59,968 nucleotides of DNA from an uncultured Bacilli bacterium (GTDB lineage Bacteria; Bacillota_I; Bacilli_A; RFN20; CAG-826). The translations under genes and the position numbers were made by a program. The notes beneath the pieces are model-generated. The model saw nothing but the letters and a program-made list of their open reading frames with translations, had not been told where the DNA came from and searched no databases. Where the stretch lies: assembly GCA_905236715.1 (NCBI GenBank), contig CAJOMQ010000016.1, forward strand, positions 1 through 59,968, read 5' to 3'. Positions 37,787 to 44,617 of the stretch are shown in pieces; position 1 is the first letter of the stretch; each line of letters opens with the position of its first letter.

Positions 37787-38164
37787 ATGGCACGTTTAGT
37801 TGGTGTAGATATTCCTAATGACAAACCAGTCAAAATTTCCATTACCTATATCTATGGTATTGGAAGACATACGGCAGAAATCATCTGCCAAGATGCCAAA
37901 GTTGATGGCATGATCCGTGTGAAAGATTTAACGGATGATCAACTCGCCGCGATTAGAAATGAAATCGCGAAATACAAAGTGGAAGGTGATCTCAGACGTG
38001 AAGTCGCTTTAAACATCAAACGTTTAACCGAAATTGGCTGCTACCGCGGTCAACGTCATAGAAGAGGATTACCAGTCCGTGGTCAAAGAACCAAAACAAA
38101 TGCGCGTACCCGTAAGGGTCCACGTAAGACCATCGCCAATAAGAAGATGGCCCCACAAGGTTAA
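37787..38164 (+). CDS. rpsM: 30S ribosomal protein S13 (uS13)
   Basis: 125 aa. Head protein bridging to the large subunit and contacting P-site tRNA through its basic tail ([16 protein letters not shown]). [25 protein letters not shown] start. AAGGAGG ribosome site. Confidence 0.98.
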   Translation: MARLVGVDIPNDKPVKISITYIYGIGRHTAEIICQDAKVDGMIRVKDLTDDQLAAIRNEIAKYKVEGDLRREVALNIKRLTEIGCYRGQRHRRGLPVRGQRTKTNARTRKGPRKTIANKKMAPQG

Positions 38165-38185
38165 TGAAAGGAGAAGAGAATTTTT

Positions 38186-38575
38186 ATGGCACAAAAAACC
38201 AATACCCGTAAAAAGAAAGTCAAACGCTCATTTACTAAAGGCGTGGCTCACATTCATTCCACTTTCAATAACACCATCGTCACCATTTGTGATGAACAAG
38301 GTAATGCCTTAAGTTGGTCTAGCGCTGGTGCTATGGGCTTCAAAGGAGCCAAAAAATCCACCCCATTTGCTGCGATGCAAGCTGCGGAAGCGGCTGGCAA
38401 AGCTGCTTATGATCAAGGTATCCGTCAAGTTGACGTCGATGTCAAAGGACCTGGCCCCGGTAGAGAAGGTGCTATCCGTTCTTTAGCGGTCGTGGGATTA
38501 CAAGTGTTAAGTATTGTTGATACAACACCTATTCCTCACAATGGCTGCCGCCCACCCAAACGCCCAAGAGGCTAA
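38186..38575 (+). CDS. rpsK: 30S ribosomal protein S11 (uS11)
   Basis: 129 aa. Platform protein near the E site. [34 protein letters not shown] and [18 protein letters not shown] end. GAAAGGAGAA ribosome site. Confidence 0.99.
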   Translation: MAQKTNTRKKKVKRSFTKGVAHIHSTFNNTIVTICDEQGNALSWSSAGAMGFKGAKKSTPFAAMQAAEAAGKAAYDQGIRQVDVDVKGPGPGREGAIRSLAVVGLQVLSIVDTTPIPHNGCRPPKRPRG

Positions 38576-38596
38576 TTACTTTAGGAGGTAATAATA

Positions 38597-39562
38597 ATGA
38601 AAATCGCAAATCCTTTTGAAAGATTTGGTATTACCCAAGCAGATTATGACGGAAATGAAAATTATGGTCGTTTCGTCATTGAACCCCTCGAAAGAGGTTT
38701 TGGCTTAACCATTGGTAATGCTTTAAGAAGAGTCTTACTCTCCAGCTTACCAGGCGCGAGCTTATACGCTGTGGAAGTCGAAGGTGCTCGTCACGAATTC
38801 ACCGCTCTTCCAGGTGTGGAAGAAGATGTCACTAGCATCATCTTAAATTTAAAAGACCTCGTCTTACGTATTGATCCCAGCGAAGAAGGCAACAAGAGAT
38901 TAGAAATCAAAGTGGAAGGCCCTCATGTCGTCACTGGTGCGGATATTATTTGCCCCACAGGTGTGGAAGTGGTCAATCCCGATGTCATCATTGCTAATGT
39001 TGTCGAAGGTGGCTCTCTCCATATGATTTTACACGCTCGTAATGGTCGTGGTTATGTCACTGGTGAACAAAATAAAGTCATCCATTCTGGTCTCCAATTA
39101 GGGGCTATTGCCACCGATAGTAATTATTCTCCTGTGAGAAAAGCTAATTACACCGTCGATAATACCCGTGTTGGACACGATTCCCGCTTTGACAAATTAA
39201 CGGTTGAAGTCTGGACTGATGGTTCCATTCTCCCACAAGAAGCCTTAGCGATGTCCGCCAAGATTCTCATTGATCACTTCAATAAATTCTTAGATGTCGC
39301 CGATATCACTCGCGATATCAACATCGAAAAAGATGAAGTCCAAGTGGAAGAAAACAAATACGAAAATATCACCATTGAAGAACTCGATCTCTCTGTCCGT
39401 AGTTATAACTGCTTAAAAAGAGCGAGTATCCAAACTGTCTTGGAATTAACTGAGAGAACCGAAGAAGATATGATGAAGGTGAAAAACCTCGGTAAGAAAT
39501 CTTTGAAAGAAATCAAAGAAAAACTCGCCGCGATTGGTCTCTCATTTAGAGACTTTGAATAG
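38597..39562 (+). CDS. rpoA: RNA polymerase alpha subunit
   Basis: 321 aa. N-terminal dimerisation domain (ERGFGLTIGNALRRVLLSSLPG) and C-terminal DNA-binding domain (LDLSVRSYNCLKRASIQTVLEL and VKNLGKKSLKEIKEKL) both complete. AGGAGG ribosome site. Confidence 0.99.
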   Translation: MKIANPFERFGITQADYDGNENYGRFVIEPLERGFGLTIGNALRRVLLSSLPGASLYAVEVEGARHEFTALPGVEEDVTSIILNLKDLVLRIDPSEEGNKRLEIKVEGPHVVTGADIICPTGVEVVNPDVIIANVVEGGSLHMILHARNGRGYVTGEQNKVIHSGLQLGAIATDSNYSPVRKANYTVDNTRVGHDSRFDKLTVEVWTDGSILPQEALAMSAKILIDHFNKFLDVADITRDINIEKDEVQVEENKYENITIEELDLSVRSYNCLKRASIQTVLELTERTEEDMMKVKNLGKKSLKEIKEKLAAIGLSFRDFE

Positions 39563-39573
39563 GAGGAAAGTTT

Positions 39574-39975
39574 ATGCCAGCACAAGGAAGAAAAAATGTT
39601 CATGGTAAAACCGGTGTCAGATTCAAAGCCGCTTATACCAAGAGCAAATACGAAAATATGCTTCGTAATGTCGTCACTGATTTAATTTTAAAAGGTCATG
39701 TTAAAGTGACCGCAGCGACTGGCAAAGATGTCGTTAAAGAAGCTGATAGATTAGTCACATTAACCAAAAAAGAAGATGTGATGAATGCGAAAAGACAAGC
39801 CGCTAGATTTGTGAGAAACATCAACAATGAAAACGGTAGTTCCGCTCTTGATGTCTTATTTAACGAAATTGGTCCCAAGATGAAAACCCGTAATGGTGGT
39901 TATACCAGAGCCTTAAAACTCGGCAACCGCCGTGGGGATGATGCCCCCATCGTCTTAGTGACCTGGGTTGAATAA
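39574..39975 (+). CDS. rplQ: 50S ribosomal protein L17 (bL17)
   Basis: 133 aa. Last gene of the operon. Core YTKSKYENMLRNVVTDLILKGHVKVT and YTRALKLGNRRGDDAPIVLVTWVE. The first 20 residues (MPAQGRKNVHGKTGVRFKAA) are longer and less conserved than the usual KLGR start. AGGAGG ribosome site; terminator follows. Confidence 0.97.
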   Translation: MPAQGRKNVHGKTGVRFKAAYTKSKYENMLRNVVTDLILKGHVKVTAATGKDVVKEADRLVTLTKKEDVMNAKRQAARFVRNINNENGSSALDVLFNEIGPKMKTRNGGYTRALKLGNRRGDDAPIVLVTWVE

Positions 39976-39989
39976 TCCAAACATATTAG

Positions 39990-40018
39990 TCCCACATCAT
40001 AAAGGTGTGGGATTTTTA
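39990..40018 (+). terminator. Terminator of the ribosomal operon
   Basis: TCCCACA / TGTGGGA stem with a 9-base loop and TTTTTA tract. Confidence 0.85.
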
Positions 40019-40035
40019 TTTTATTTGTAAAAGAA

Positions 40036-40041
40036 TATAAT
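40036..40041 (+). promoter_or_regulatory. TATAAT box of the esterase gene
   Basis: Perfect -10 hexamer 20 bases before ATG 40062; GCGGAG ribosome site at 40048. No clear -35. Confidence 0.5.
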
Positions 40042-40061
40042 AAGTAGCGGAGAATCCAAAT

Positions 40062-40877
40062 ATGGTTTATAAAAAAGTCTTATTAAAAGATATTGATGAA
40101 AGAATAACAGATGAAAATATTTCTTTAAGAATTTATATATCGGAAAGAAATGAAAGTGTCTCTTTAAGACCTGGTATGTTAGTGTGTCCCGGTGGTGGAT
40201 ATTCTTATTGTTCACCCAGAGAGGCGGAAATTGTTGCTTTTCGGTTCCTTAGCGAGGGATTTAACTGTTTTGTGCTTAATTATTCATTAAACCAAAAATA
40301 TCCCGCTCCACAGGCCGATTTGGCGATAGCTATCTCTTATATCCGTCAGCATGAAGAAGAATTTGACCTTATTCCTCACTCTTTATCCTTAGTGGGCTTT
40401 TCCGCTGGCGCCCATTTAGCGGGTTCATATGCCTATTTATATAAAGAATTAGGCGAATCATTAAATCTAGATATTAATTTATTAAAACCATTCTCTTTAG
40501 TGCTTGGTTATCCAGTAGCCACTACCTTATTACCGACACATGGTGGAAGTCGCGACATTATTACCGGTGGAGATCCTCTTTTATTAGAAAAATTAGATAT
40601 TGTTAAAAATGTCAAAGAAAATTATCCCCCGACATTTATTTGGACTACCAAGGATGATAGTGTGGTGCCATACACTAATTCAACATTATTAGATGAAGCA
40701 TTAGAAAAAAATCATGTTCCTCATGAGTTCATCCTTTATGAAAGTGGATGGCATGGCGGATCATTAGTCAATCGTTCTTGTTATCAAAAAGAAAACATTA
40801 CGGAAAAGATGAAAGATATTCGTGATTGGGCCTCCTTAGCCACCGACTTCATCTTTAATCAATTAGATAAAAGATAA
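40062..40877 (+). CDS. Alpha/beta-hydrolase, esterase/acetylxylan-esterase-like
   Basis: 271 aa. Oxyanion-hole loop CPGGGYSYCSPREAE (about 47-61) and nucleophile elbow GFSAGAHLAG (Ser in GxSxG). A late Asp (TKDDSVVPYTNS) and His (YESGWHGGS) complete the triad. This is the BD-FAE/esterase-lipase fold of enzymes that deacetylate plant glycans. Single gene bounded by terminators. Substrate not known; carbohydrate ester fits the sugar-using lifestyle suggested at the window start. Confidence 0.82.
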   Translation: MVYKKVLLKDIDERITDENISLRIYISERNESVSLRPGMLVCPGGGYSYCSPREAEIVAFRFLSEGFNCFVLNYSLNQKYPAPQADLAIAISYIRQHEEEFDLIPHSLSLVGFSAGAHLAGSYAYLYKELGESLNLDINLLKPFSLVLGYPVATTLLPTHGGSRDIITGGDPLLLEKLDIVKNVKENYPPTFIWTTKDDSVVPYTNSTLLDEALEKNHVPHEFILYESGWHGGSLVNRSCYQKENITEKMKDIRDWASLATDFIFNQLDKR

Positions 40878-40880
40878 ACA

Positions 40881-40915
40881 AAAAGTTCTAGCGGTGAAAC
40901 TAGAACTTTTTATTT
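40881..40915 (+). terminator. Terminator after the esterase gene
   Basis: AAAAGTTCTAG / CTAGAACTTTT, 11 pairs, 8-base loop. Confidence 0.9.
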
Positions 40916-40928
40916 GCATAAGTTATCT

Positions 40929-40997
40929 CAATACTTTCAATTTTCTTCAATACTTCGCAATACTTTATAATACTTCGCAATACTTCGCAATACTTTT
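40929..40997. repeat. 10-bp tandem repeats, unit CAATACTTCG
   Basis: Five consecutive 10-bp units from 40948 to 40997 (consensus CAATACTTCG, with CAATACTTTA, TAATACTTCG and CAATACTTTT variants) and a degenerate sixth at 40929. Located between the terminators of the esterase and folD genes. Confidence 0.85.
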
Positions 40998-41005
40998 TTC
41001 CTAAT

Positions 41006-41034
41006 AAAAAACTAGGCTTTTTGGCCTAGTCTAT
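41006..41034 (-). terminator. Terminator of folD
   Basis: ACTAGGC / GCCTAGT with a 6-base loop; on the minus strand the T-tract (complement of 41006-41010) follows. Confidence 0.8.
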
Positions 41035-41036
41035 AT

Positions 41037-41828
41037 CTATTTATTGTTTACAATATCTAATAGATTTTCGTATAACGCTAATCGGGTTAATAACCCCACA
41101 CCGCCAGGGACAGGTGTTTGTCTTAATACTGGTAAATCTGGGATAGCGTCACCATGTAAGCCGGTTTCATCTCTTGAAATACCAACATCAACGATTGTAG
41201 CGTCTTTCTTATATTTGAATCTATTATCTAAGAAACCCGCTTTTCCAATGGCTACCACAATGATGTCAGCGTTTTCAATGAATCTAGCCATATCTTCGGG
41301 AGAAGTTTTGCTATGAACAACGGTCACGTTTGCGCTTTCATTGAGCAATAATTTAGCCATGGGGCGACCGACGATATTGCTTCTTCCAATAACTAAGGCA
41401 TTTTTACCTTGAATTTGCACGTTTTCAGCATGTAAATAATTCATTACACCTTTAGGAGTGCAAGGCGCTAATTGACTTAAAGGATGGAAACCATCGACAT
41501 CTTTTTTAGGTGAAACCGCTAATTTGACTTTTTCTTCACTGATTTGTTTTGGCAAAGGCATTTGCACAATAAAGCCATCGACGGAATCATCATTATTTAA
41601 TTTTTCAATGAAAGACAATAATTCTTCTTCACTGGTATCAATAGGAAGTTTTTCTAATGTTGCCACGACACCTAATTCATCAGCGTCTTTTAATTTACCT
41701 TTAACATAGGCATTACTCGCCGCATCTTCATTTAATTGCACGATAGTGATATGGGGTTTTCTTTCCATACCATCAATAAGTGTTTTAATTTCTTCTTTTC
41801 TTTGTTTAACGTATTCTTTTATAGTCAT
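41037..41828 (-). CDS. folD: Methylenetetrahydrofolate dehydrogenase/cyclohydrolase
   Basis: 263 aa from ATG 41828, three codons inside the longest frame. Bifunctional one-carbon enzyme. Motifs: SNAYVKGKLKDADELG with the catalytic Lys, KDVDGFHPLSQL, GRSNIVGRPMAKLL (NADP site), and PVPGGVGLLTRLAL, where the usual PGGVGPMT is slightly changed. It overlaps the upstream dCMP deaminase gene, coupling thymidylate-related one-carbon and dCMP metabolism. Confidence 0.95.
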   Translation of the reverse strand: MTIKEYVKQRKEEIKTLIDGMERKPHITIVQLNEDAASNAYVKGKLKDADELGVVATLEKLPIDTSEEELLSFIEKLNNDDSVDGFIVQMPLPKQISEEKVKLAVSPKKDVDGFHPLSQLAPCTPKGVMNYLHAENVQIQGKNALVIGRSNIVGRPMAKLLLNESANVTVVHSKTSPEDMARFIENADIIVVAIGKAGFLDNRFKYKKDATIVDVGISRDETGLHGDAIPDLPVLRQTPVPGGVGLLTRLALYENLLDIVNNK

Positions 41829-42300
41829 AATCAACAAACTCGATTTCTGGTAATCTACCGGTATATTGTCTGATTTTTACACCCGCTAAATTGAGCATTT
41901 TTAAAGAAGCTTGGACGCCAGTGGTGTCTTTGTATTTATTTTCGACATAAACAATTTCTTTAATACCTGTTTGAATGCAAGCTTTGGCGCATTCATTACA
42001 AGGGAAAAGAGTGACATATAATGTCCCATCTTTGACTGAAGAACCATTTCTCGTATTTAGTATCGCATTGAATTCTGCGTGGCAAACATATAAATATTTG
42101 CTATCTAATCCTTCCCCTTTGTTCCAAGAAAGTTCTTCTTCTGGTAAACCCGCAGGCATACCATTATAGCCAATACTGACCACTTTGTGATTAGCATCGA
42201 CAATACACGCTCCGACTTTGGTGTTGGGATCTTTGCTACGCATCGCTGAGAGCGCAGCGATACCCATAAAATATTCATCCCAAGAAATATTGCTTTTCAT
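41806..42300 (-). CDS. dCMP deaminase family protein
   Basis: 164 aa. Converts dCMP to dUMP, the precursor of dTMP. Zinc site His74-Ala-Glu76 and Pro100-Cys-Asn-Glu-Cys104. N-terminal WDEYFMGIAALSAMRSKDPNTKVGACIVD matches ComEB-type deaminases. GGAG ribosome site upstream of ATG. Operon with folD, 22-base overlap with its longest frame. Confidence 0.93.
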   Translation of the reverse strand: MKSNISWDEYFMGIAALSAMRSKDPNTKVGACIVDANHKVVSIGYNGMPAGLPEEELSWNKGEGLDSKYLYVCHAEFNAILNTRNGSSVKDGTLYVTLFPCNECAKACIQTGIKEIVYVENKYKDTTGVQASLKMLNLAGVKIRQYTGRLPEIEFVDYDYKRIR

Positions 42301-42380
42301 ATTGTCTCCATTTTAGCAAACCAATTTATCTTTAGATATAGATATTTGTCATAATCTTATAAATACTTATTAAAAGTATG

Positions 42381-42386
42381 TATAAT
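42381..42386 (+). promoter_or_regulatory. TATAAT box of the nrdG-like gene (leaderless geometry)
   Basis: Perfect -10, 8 bases before ATG 42395. No Shine-Dalgarno and no clear -35. Confidence 0.55.
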
Positions 42387-42394
42387 AATTGCGT

Positions 42395-43079
42395 ATGTCA
42401 AATGATTTTGTCGGATTAGATAAGCTATCACTATTAGATTACACAGATAGAATGTCATGTGTTCTTTTTGCCAAACCATGCAATTTCCGTTGCCCATTTT
42501 GTCATAATGGACTCACGGTTTTGGAAAGTGAAGAAATGGGTAGAAGTGATGGATTATCTCAAATTAAGAAAAGGGATGCTTGATGCCGTGGTGGTTTCTG
42601 GTGGAGAACCCACTTTATTACCTGGCCTTATTGATAAACTAAGAGATATCAAATCTTTAGGTTATGAAATTAAATTGGACACAAATGGTACAAACCCAGA
42701 ATTAGTGAAAGAATATATTGATTTTGGATTGATAGATTATGTGGCGATGGATATTAAAAATTCGGAAGAGAAATACCCTCTTGCTTCCGGAATTAAAACA
42801 GTACCTATGGATAAAATCAAACAATCTATCAACTTATTAATAACTTCCGGAATTCCTTATGAATTTCGCACAACATTAGTGGATGAATTCCATAAAATCG
42901 AAGATATGGATGGCATTGGTCAATTAATTAAAGGCGCAAAAATCATCTATCTACAAAAATTTGTGGATCGTGATAGTTGCATCCAACAAGGCTTCCATGA
43001 GGTTAATGAAGAAACCGCAAATAGATTTAAAGAAATATTATTGAAATACGTTGATAAAGTGGAATTAAGAGGATATTAA
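42395..43079 (+). pseudogene. nrdG: Anaerobic ribonucleotide reductase activating protein, split by a frameshift
   Basis: Radical-SAM protein that would install the glycyl radical on NrdD. The N-terminal part has the cluster motif CNFRCPFC (CxxxCxxC), then the frame is lost and the rest continues one frame later (WVEVMDYLKLRKGMLD, then VSGGEPTLLPGL, the SAM-binding GGE). Removing one G from the GGG run at 42538-42540 gives a seamless protein (ESEEMVEVMDYLK) of ~228 residues. Because the only nrdD in the window (44618-46984) needs this activator, a sequencing error in the homopolymer or a very recent mutation is likelier than long-term loss. Confidence 0.8.
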
Positions 43080-43082
43080 GAA

Positions 43083-43107
43083 AACCCCGCAAAAATGCGA
43101 GGTTTTT
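43083..43107. terminator. Bidirectional terminator between nrdG and toxin genes
   Basis: AAAACCCCGCA / TGCGAGGTTTT, 11 pairs with one C-A mismatch and an AAAA loop. Confidence 0.8.
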
Positions 43108-43108
43108 C

Positions 43109-43366
43109 TTATTCATAATGTGTCCACATACGAATAATAACTACTACGTTTTCTTTTTTTCTTATTTCGTATACTAATCTATGTTGTGTATTAATCCGCC
43201 TAGAATAAACATTTTCAAACCCATAGAGTTTTTCGTATGAAGGTGGTGTTTCAAAAGGATTTTGTTTCAATAATTCTATTAAAGCCTTAGCTTTCTTTAG
43301 CAAGGTGGGGTGTTGCTTTAGTTTATCATAATCTTTATAAGATTGTTTAGAATAAACTATTTCCAT
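43109..43366 (-). CDS. YoeB/Txe-family mRNA interferase toxin
   Basis: 85 aa RelE-superfamily endoribonuclease that cleaves mRNA on the ribosome. The catalytic set matches YoeB: Glu45 (YEKL), Arg63 (HRLVY), and the C-terminal His83-Tyr84 (WTHYE). Its start overlaps the antitoxin gene by 10 bases, the usual order. Length is typical. Confidence 0.93.
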   Translation of the reverse strand: MEIVYSKQSYKDYDKLKQHPTLLKKAKALIELLKQNPFETPPSYEKLYGFENVYSRRINTQHRLVYEIRKKENVVVIIRMWTHYE

Positions 43367-43602
43367 GGTGGTTCTTTAGAAAATTCAGAAGTCGGAGTAT
43401 TAACCGCCTTTTCAATATCCTCGTAAACACCTTTGACACCCGCCAAATAGAGAGACTCAATGAGATTATTAAAATCATCCTCGCTCAAAAGAATGACATT
43501 TCCATCTTTTGTACTGATATTCACAATATCATTGTATCTAATACAAGAAGAGGCTAATTTGTACAATTCATTTCTCGCGTTGCTAATATTTAAATTAATC
43601 AT
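43357..43602 (-). CDS. YefM/Axe-family antitoxin
   Basis: 81 aa PhD/YefM-type repressor and antitoxin. N-terminal NISNARNELYKLASSCIRYNDIVNISTKDGNVILLSEDDFNNLIESL is the dimeric DNA-binding fold; the last ~25 residues (TPTSEFSKEPPWK end) would wrap the toxin. AAAGGAGG ribosome site. The promoter contains two CGTACG boxes, the expected autoregulatory site. Confidence 0.9.
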   Translation of the reverse strand: MINLNISNARNELYKLASSCIRYNDIVNISTKDGNVILLSEDDFNNLIESLYLAGVKGVYEDIEKAVNTPTSEFSKEPPWK

Positions 43603-43624
43603 CTTTTGTCCTCCTTTCGCTTAT

Positions 43625-43653
43625 ATTATATCGTACGAAATAACGTACGTAAA
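43625..43653 (-). promoter_or_regulatory. Promoter with twin CGTACG operator of the toxin-antitoxin pair
   Basis: -35 TTTACG (43653-43648), 17-base spacer, -10 TATAAT (43630-43625). Two palindromic CGTACG hexamers at 43632-43637 and 43644-43649, 12 bp apart, occupy the spacer and the -35, so bound antitoxin would block RNA polymerase. Confidence 0.75.
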
Positions 43654-43660
43654 CTGTTTA

Positions 43661-43694
43661 ATAAAAAACACATAGTTTTTTTGTTACTATGTGT
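43661..43694 (-). terminator. Terminator of the nrdD-trxB operon
   Basis: ACACATAG / CTATGTGT stem around an 11-base loop, with TTTTTT on the minus strand. Confidence 0.75.
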
Positions 43695-43700
43695 CTTTAT

Positions 43701-44612
43701 TTATCTTGTTCTTAAGTATCTATCAACGCTCACTGCAGCGACAGATGCATCGCCTAATGCCGTACTAACTTGTCTAACGGTTTTTTCACGGCAATCACCG
43801 ATAGCAAATATTCCAGGTTCACGTGTACTCATATTGACATCGGTAATGATAAATCCTTTTTCGTTTAAATTGACAATATCTTTAAATGGCTCGTTATGAG
43901 GGATTTGACCAATCGCGATGAAGACACCTTCGGTGTTAACCACTAATTCGGAATCATCTTTATTGGAATGAAATCTCAATCCTTCAAGATGATCAACACC
44001 GATAAATTCTTCAAGATTCACTTCATAAGTGATATCAATCTTGTCATTATTAAGCACTCTATCAATGAGGATTTTATCCGCAAAAAGCCTATCAAATAAG
44101 CAATACATATGTACCTTTGTGCAGTAATTGGATAGTAATAAGGCATATTGTAATGCTGTATTGGCGTCACCAATAATGGATATTTCTTTGCCTTTATAGA
44201 AGGCTCCATCACAGACAGCGCAATAGGAGATACCTTTACCGACAAATTTTTCTTCTTTTGGTAAACCCATCGCGCGGTGACTGCATCCAGTGGCGATAAC
44301 AACGGCTTTGCTTTGGTAAGTATCAAAGGAAGTAATTACTTCAAAATTGCCATCATCATTCTTTTTGATTTTAGCGACTTCGCCTAATTCAAATTCGGCG
44401 CCTAAATCGGTGATTTGTTCAAATAATTGATCAGAAAATTCCATACCGGAAATCGATTTGATGCCAGGGATATTTTCAATACGGGGAGAGGTGGCCATTT
44501 GCCCACCAAAGGCTTCTTTTTCCAAGATTAAAACGCTGCGCCCACTTCTCAATAAATTGAGAGCGGCGCCCATTCCAGCTGGGCCTCCTCCAATAACGAT
44601 GACATCAAACAT
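43701..44612 (-). CDS. trxB: Thioredoxin reductase
   Basis: 303 aa flavoenzyme reducing thioredoxin-like proteins with NADPH. FAD-binding GGGPAGMGAA (8-17), redox disulfide Cys131-Ala-Val-Cys134, NAD(P) domain around 142-235, and the C-terminal FAIGDCREK. Six bases downstream of nrdD, so made together with the reductase whose fused glutaredoxin domain it may reduce. Confidence 0.94.
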   Translation of the reverse strand: MFDVIVIGGGPAGMGAALNLLRSGRSVLILEKEAFGGQMATSPRIENIPGIKSISGMEFSDQLFEQITDLGAEFELGEVAKIKKNDDGNFEVITSFDTYQSKAVVIATGCSHRAMGLPKEEKFVGKGISYCAVCDGAFYKGKEISIIGDANTALQYALLLSNYCTKVHMYCLFDRLFADKILIDRVLNNDKIDITYEVNLEEFIGVDHLEGLRFHSNKDDSELVVNTEGVFIAIGQIPHNEPFKDIVNLNEKGFIITDVNMSTREPGIFAIGDCREKTVRQVSTALGDASVAAVSVDRYLRTR

Positions 44613-44617
44613 AATAA

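Noticed and set aside
40948-40997. CRISPR array
   Set aside because: Units are 10 bp with no unique spacers and no cas genes nearby.
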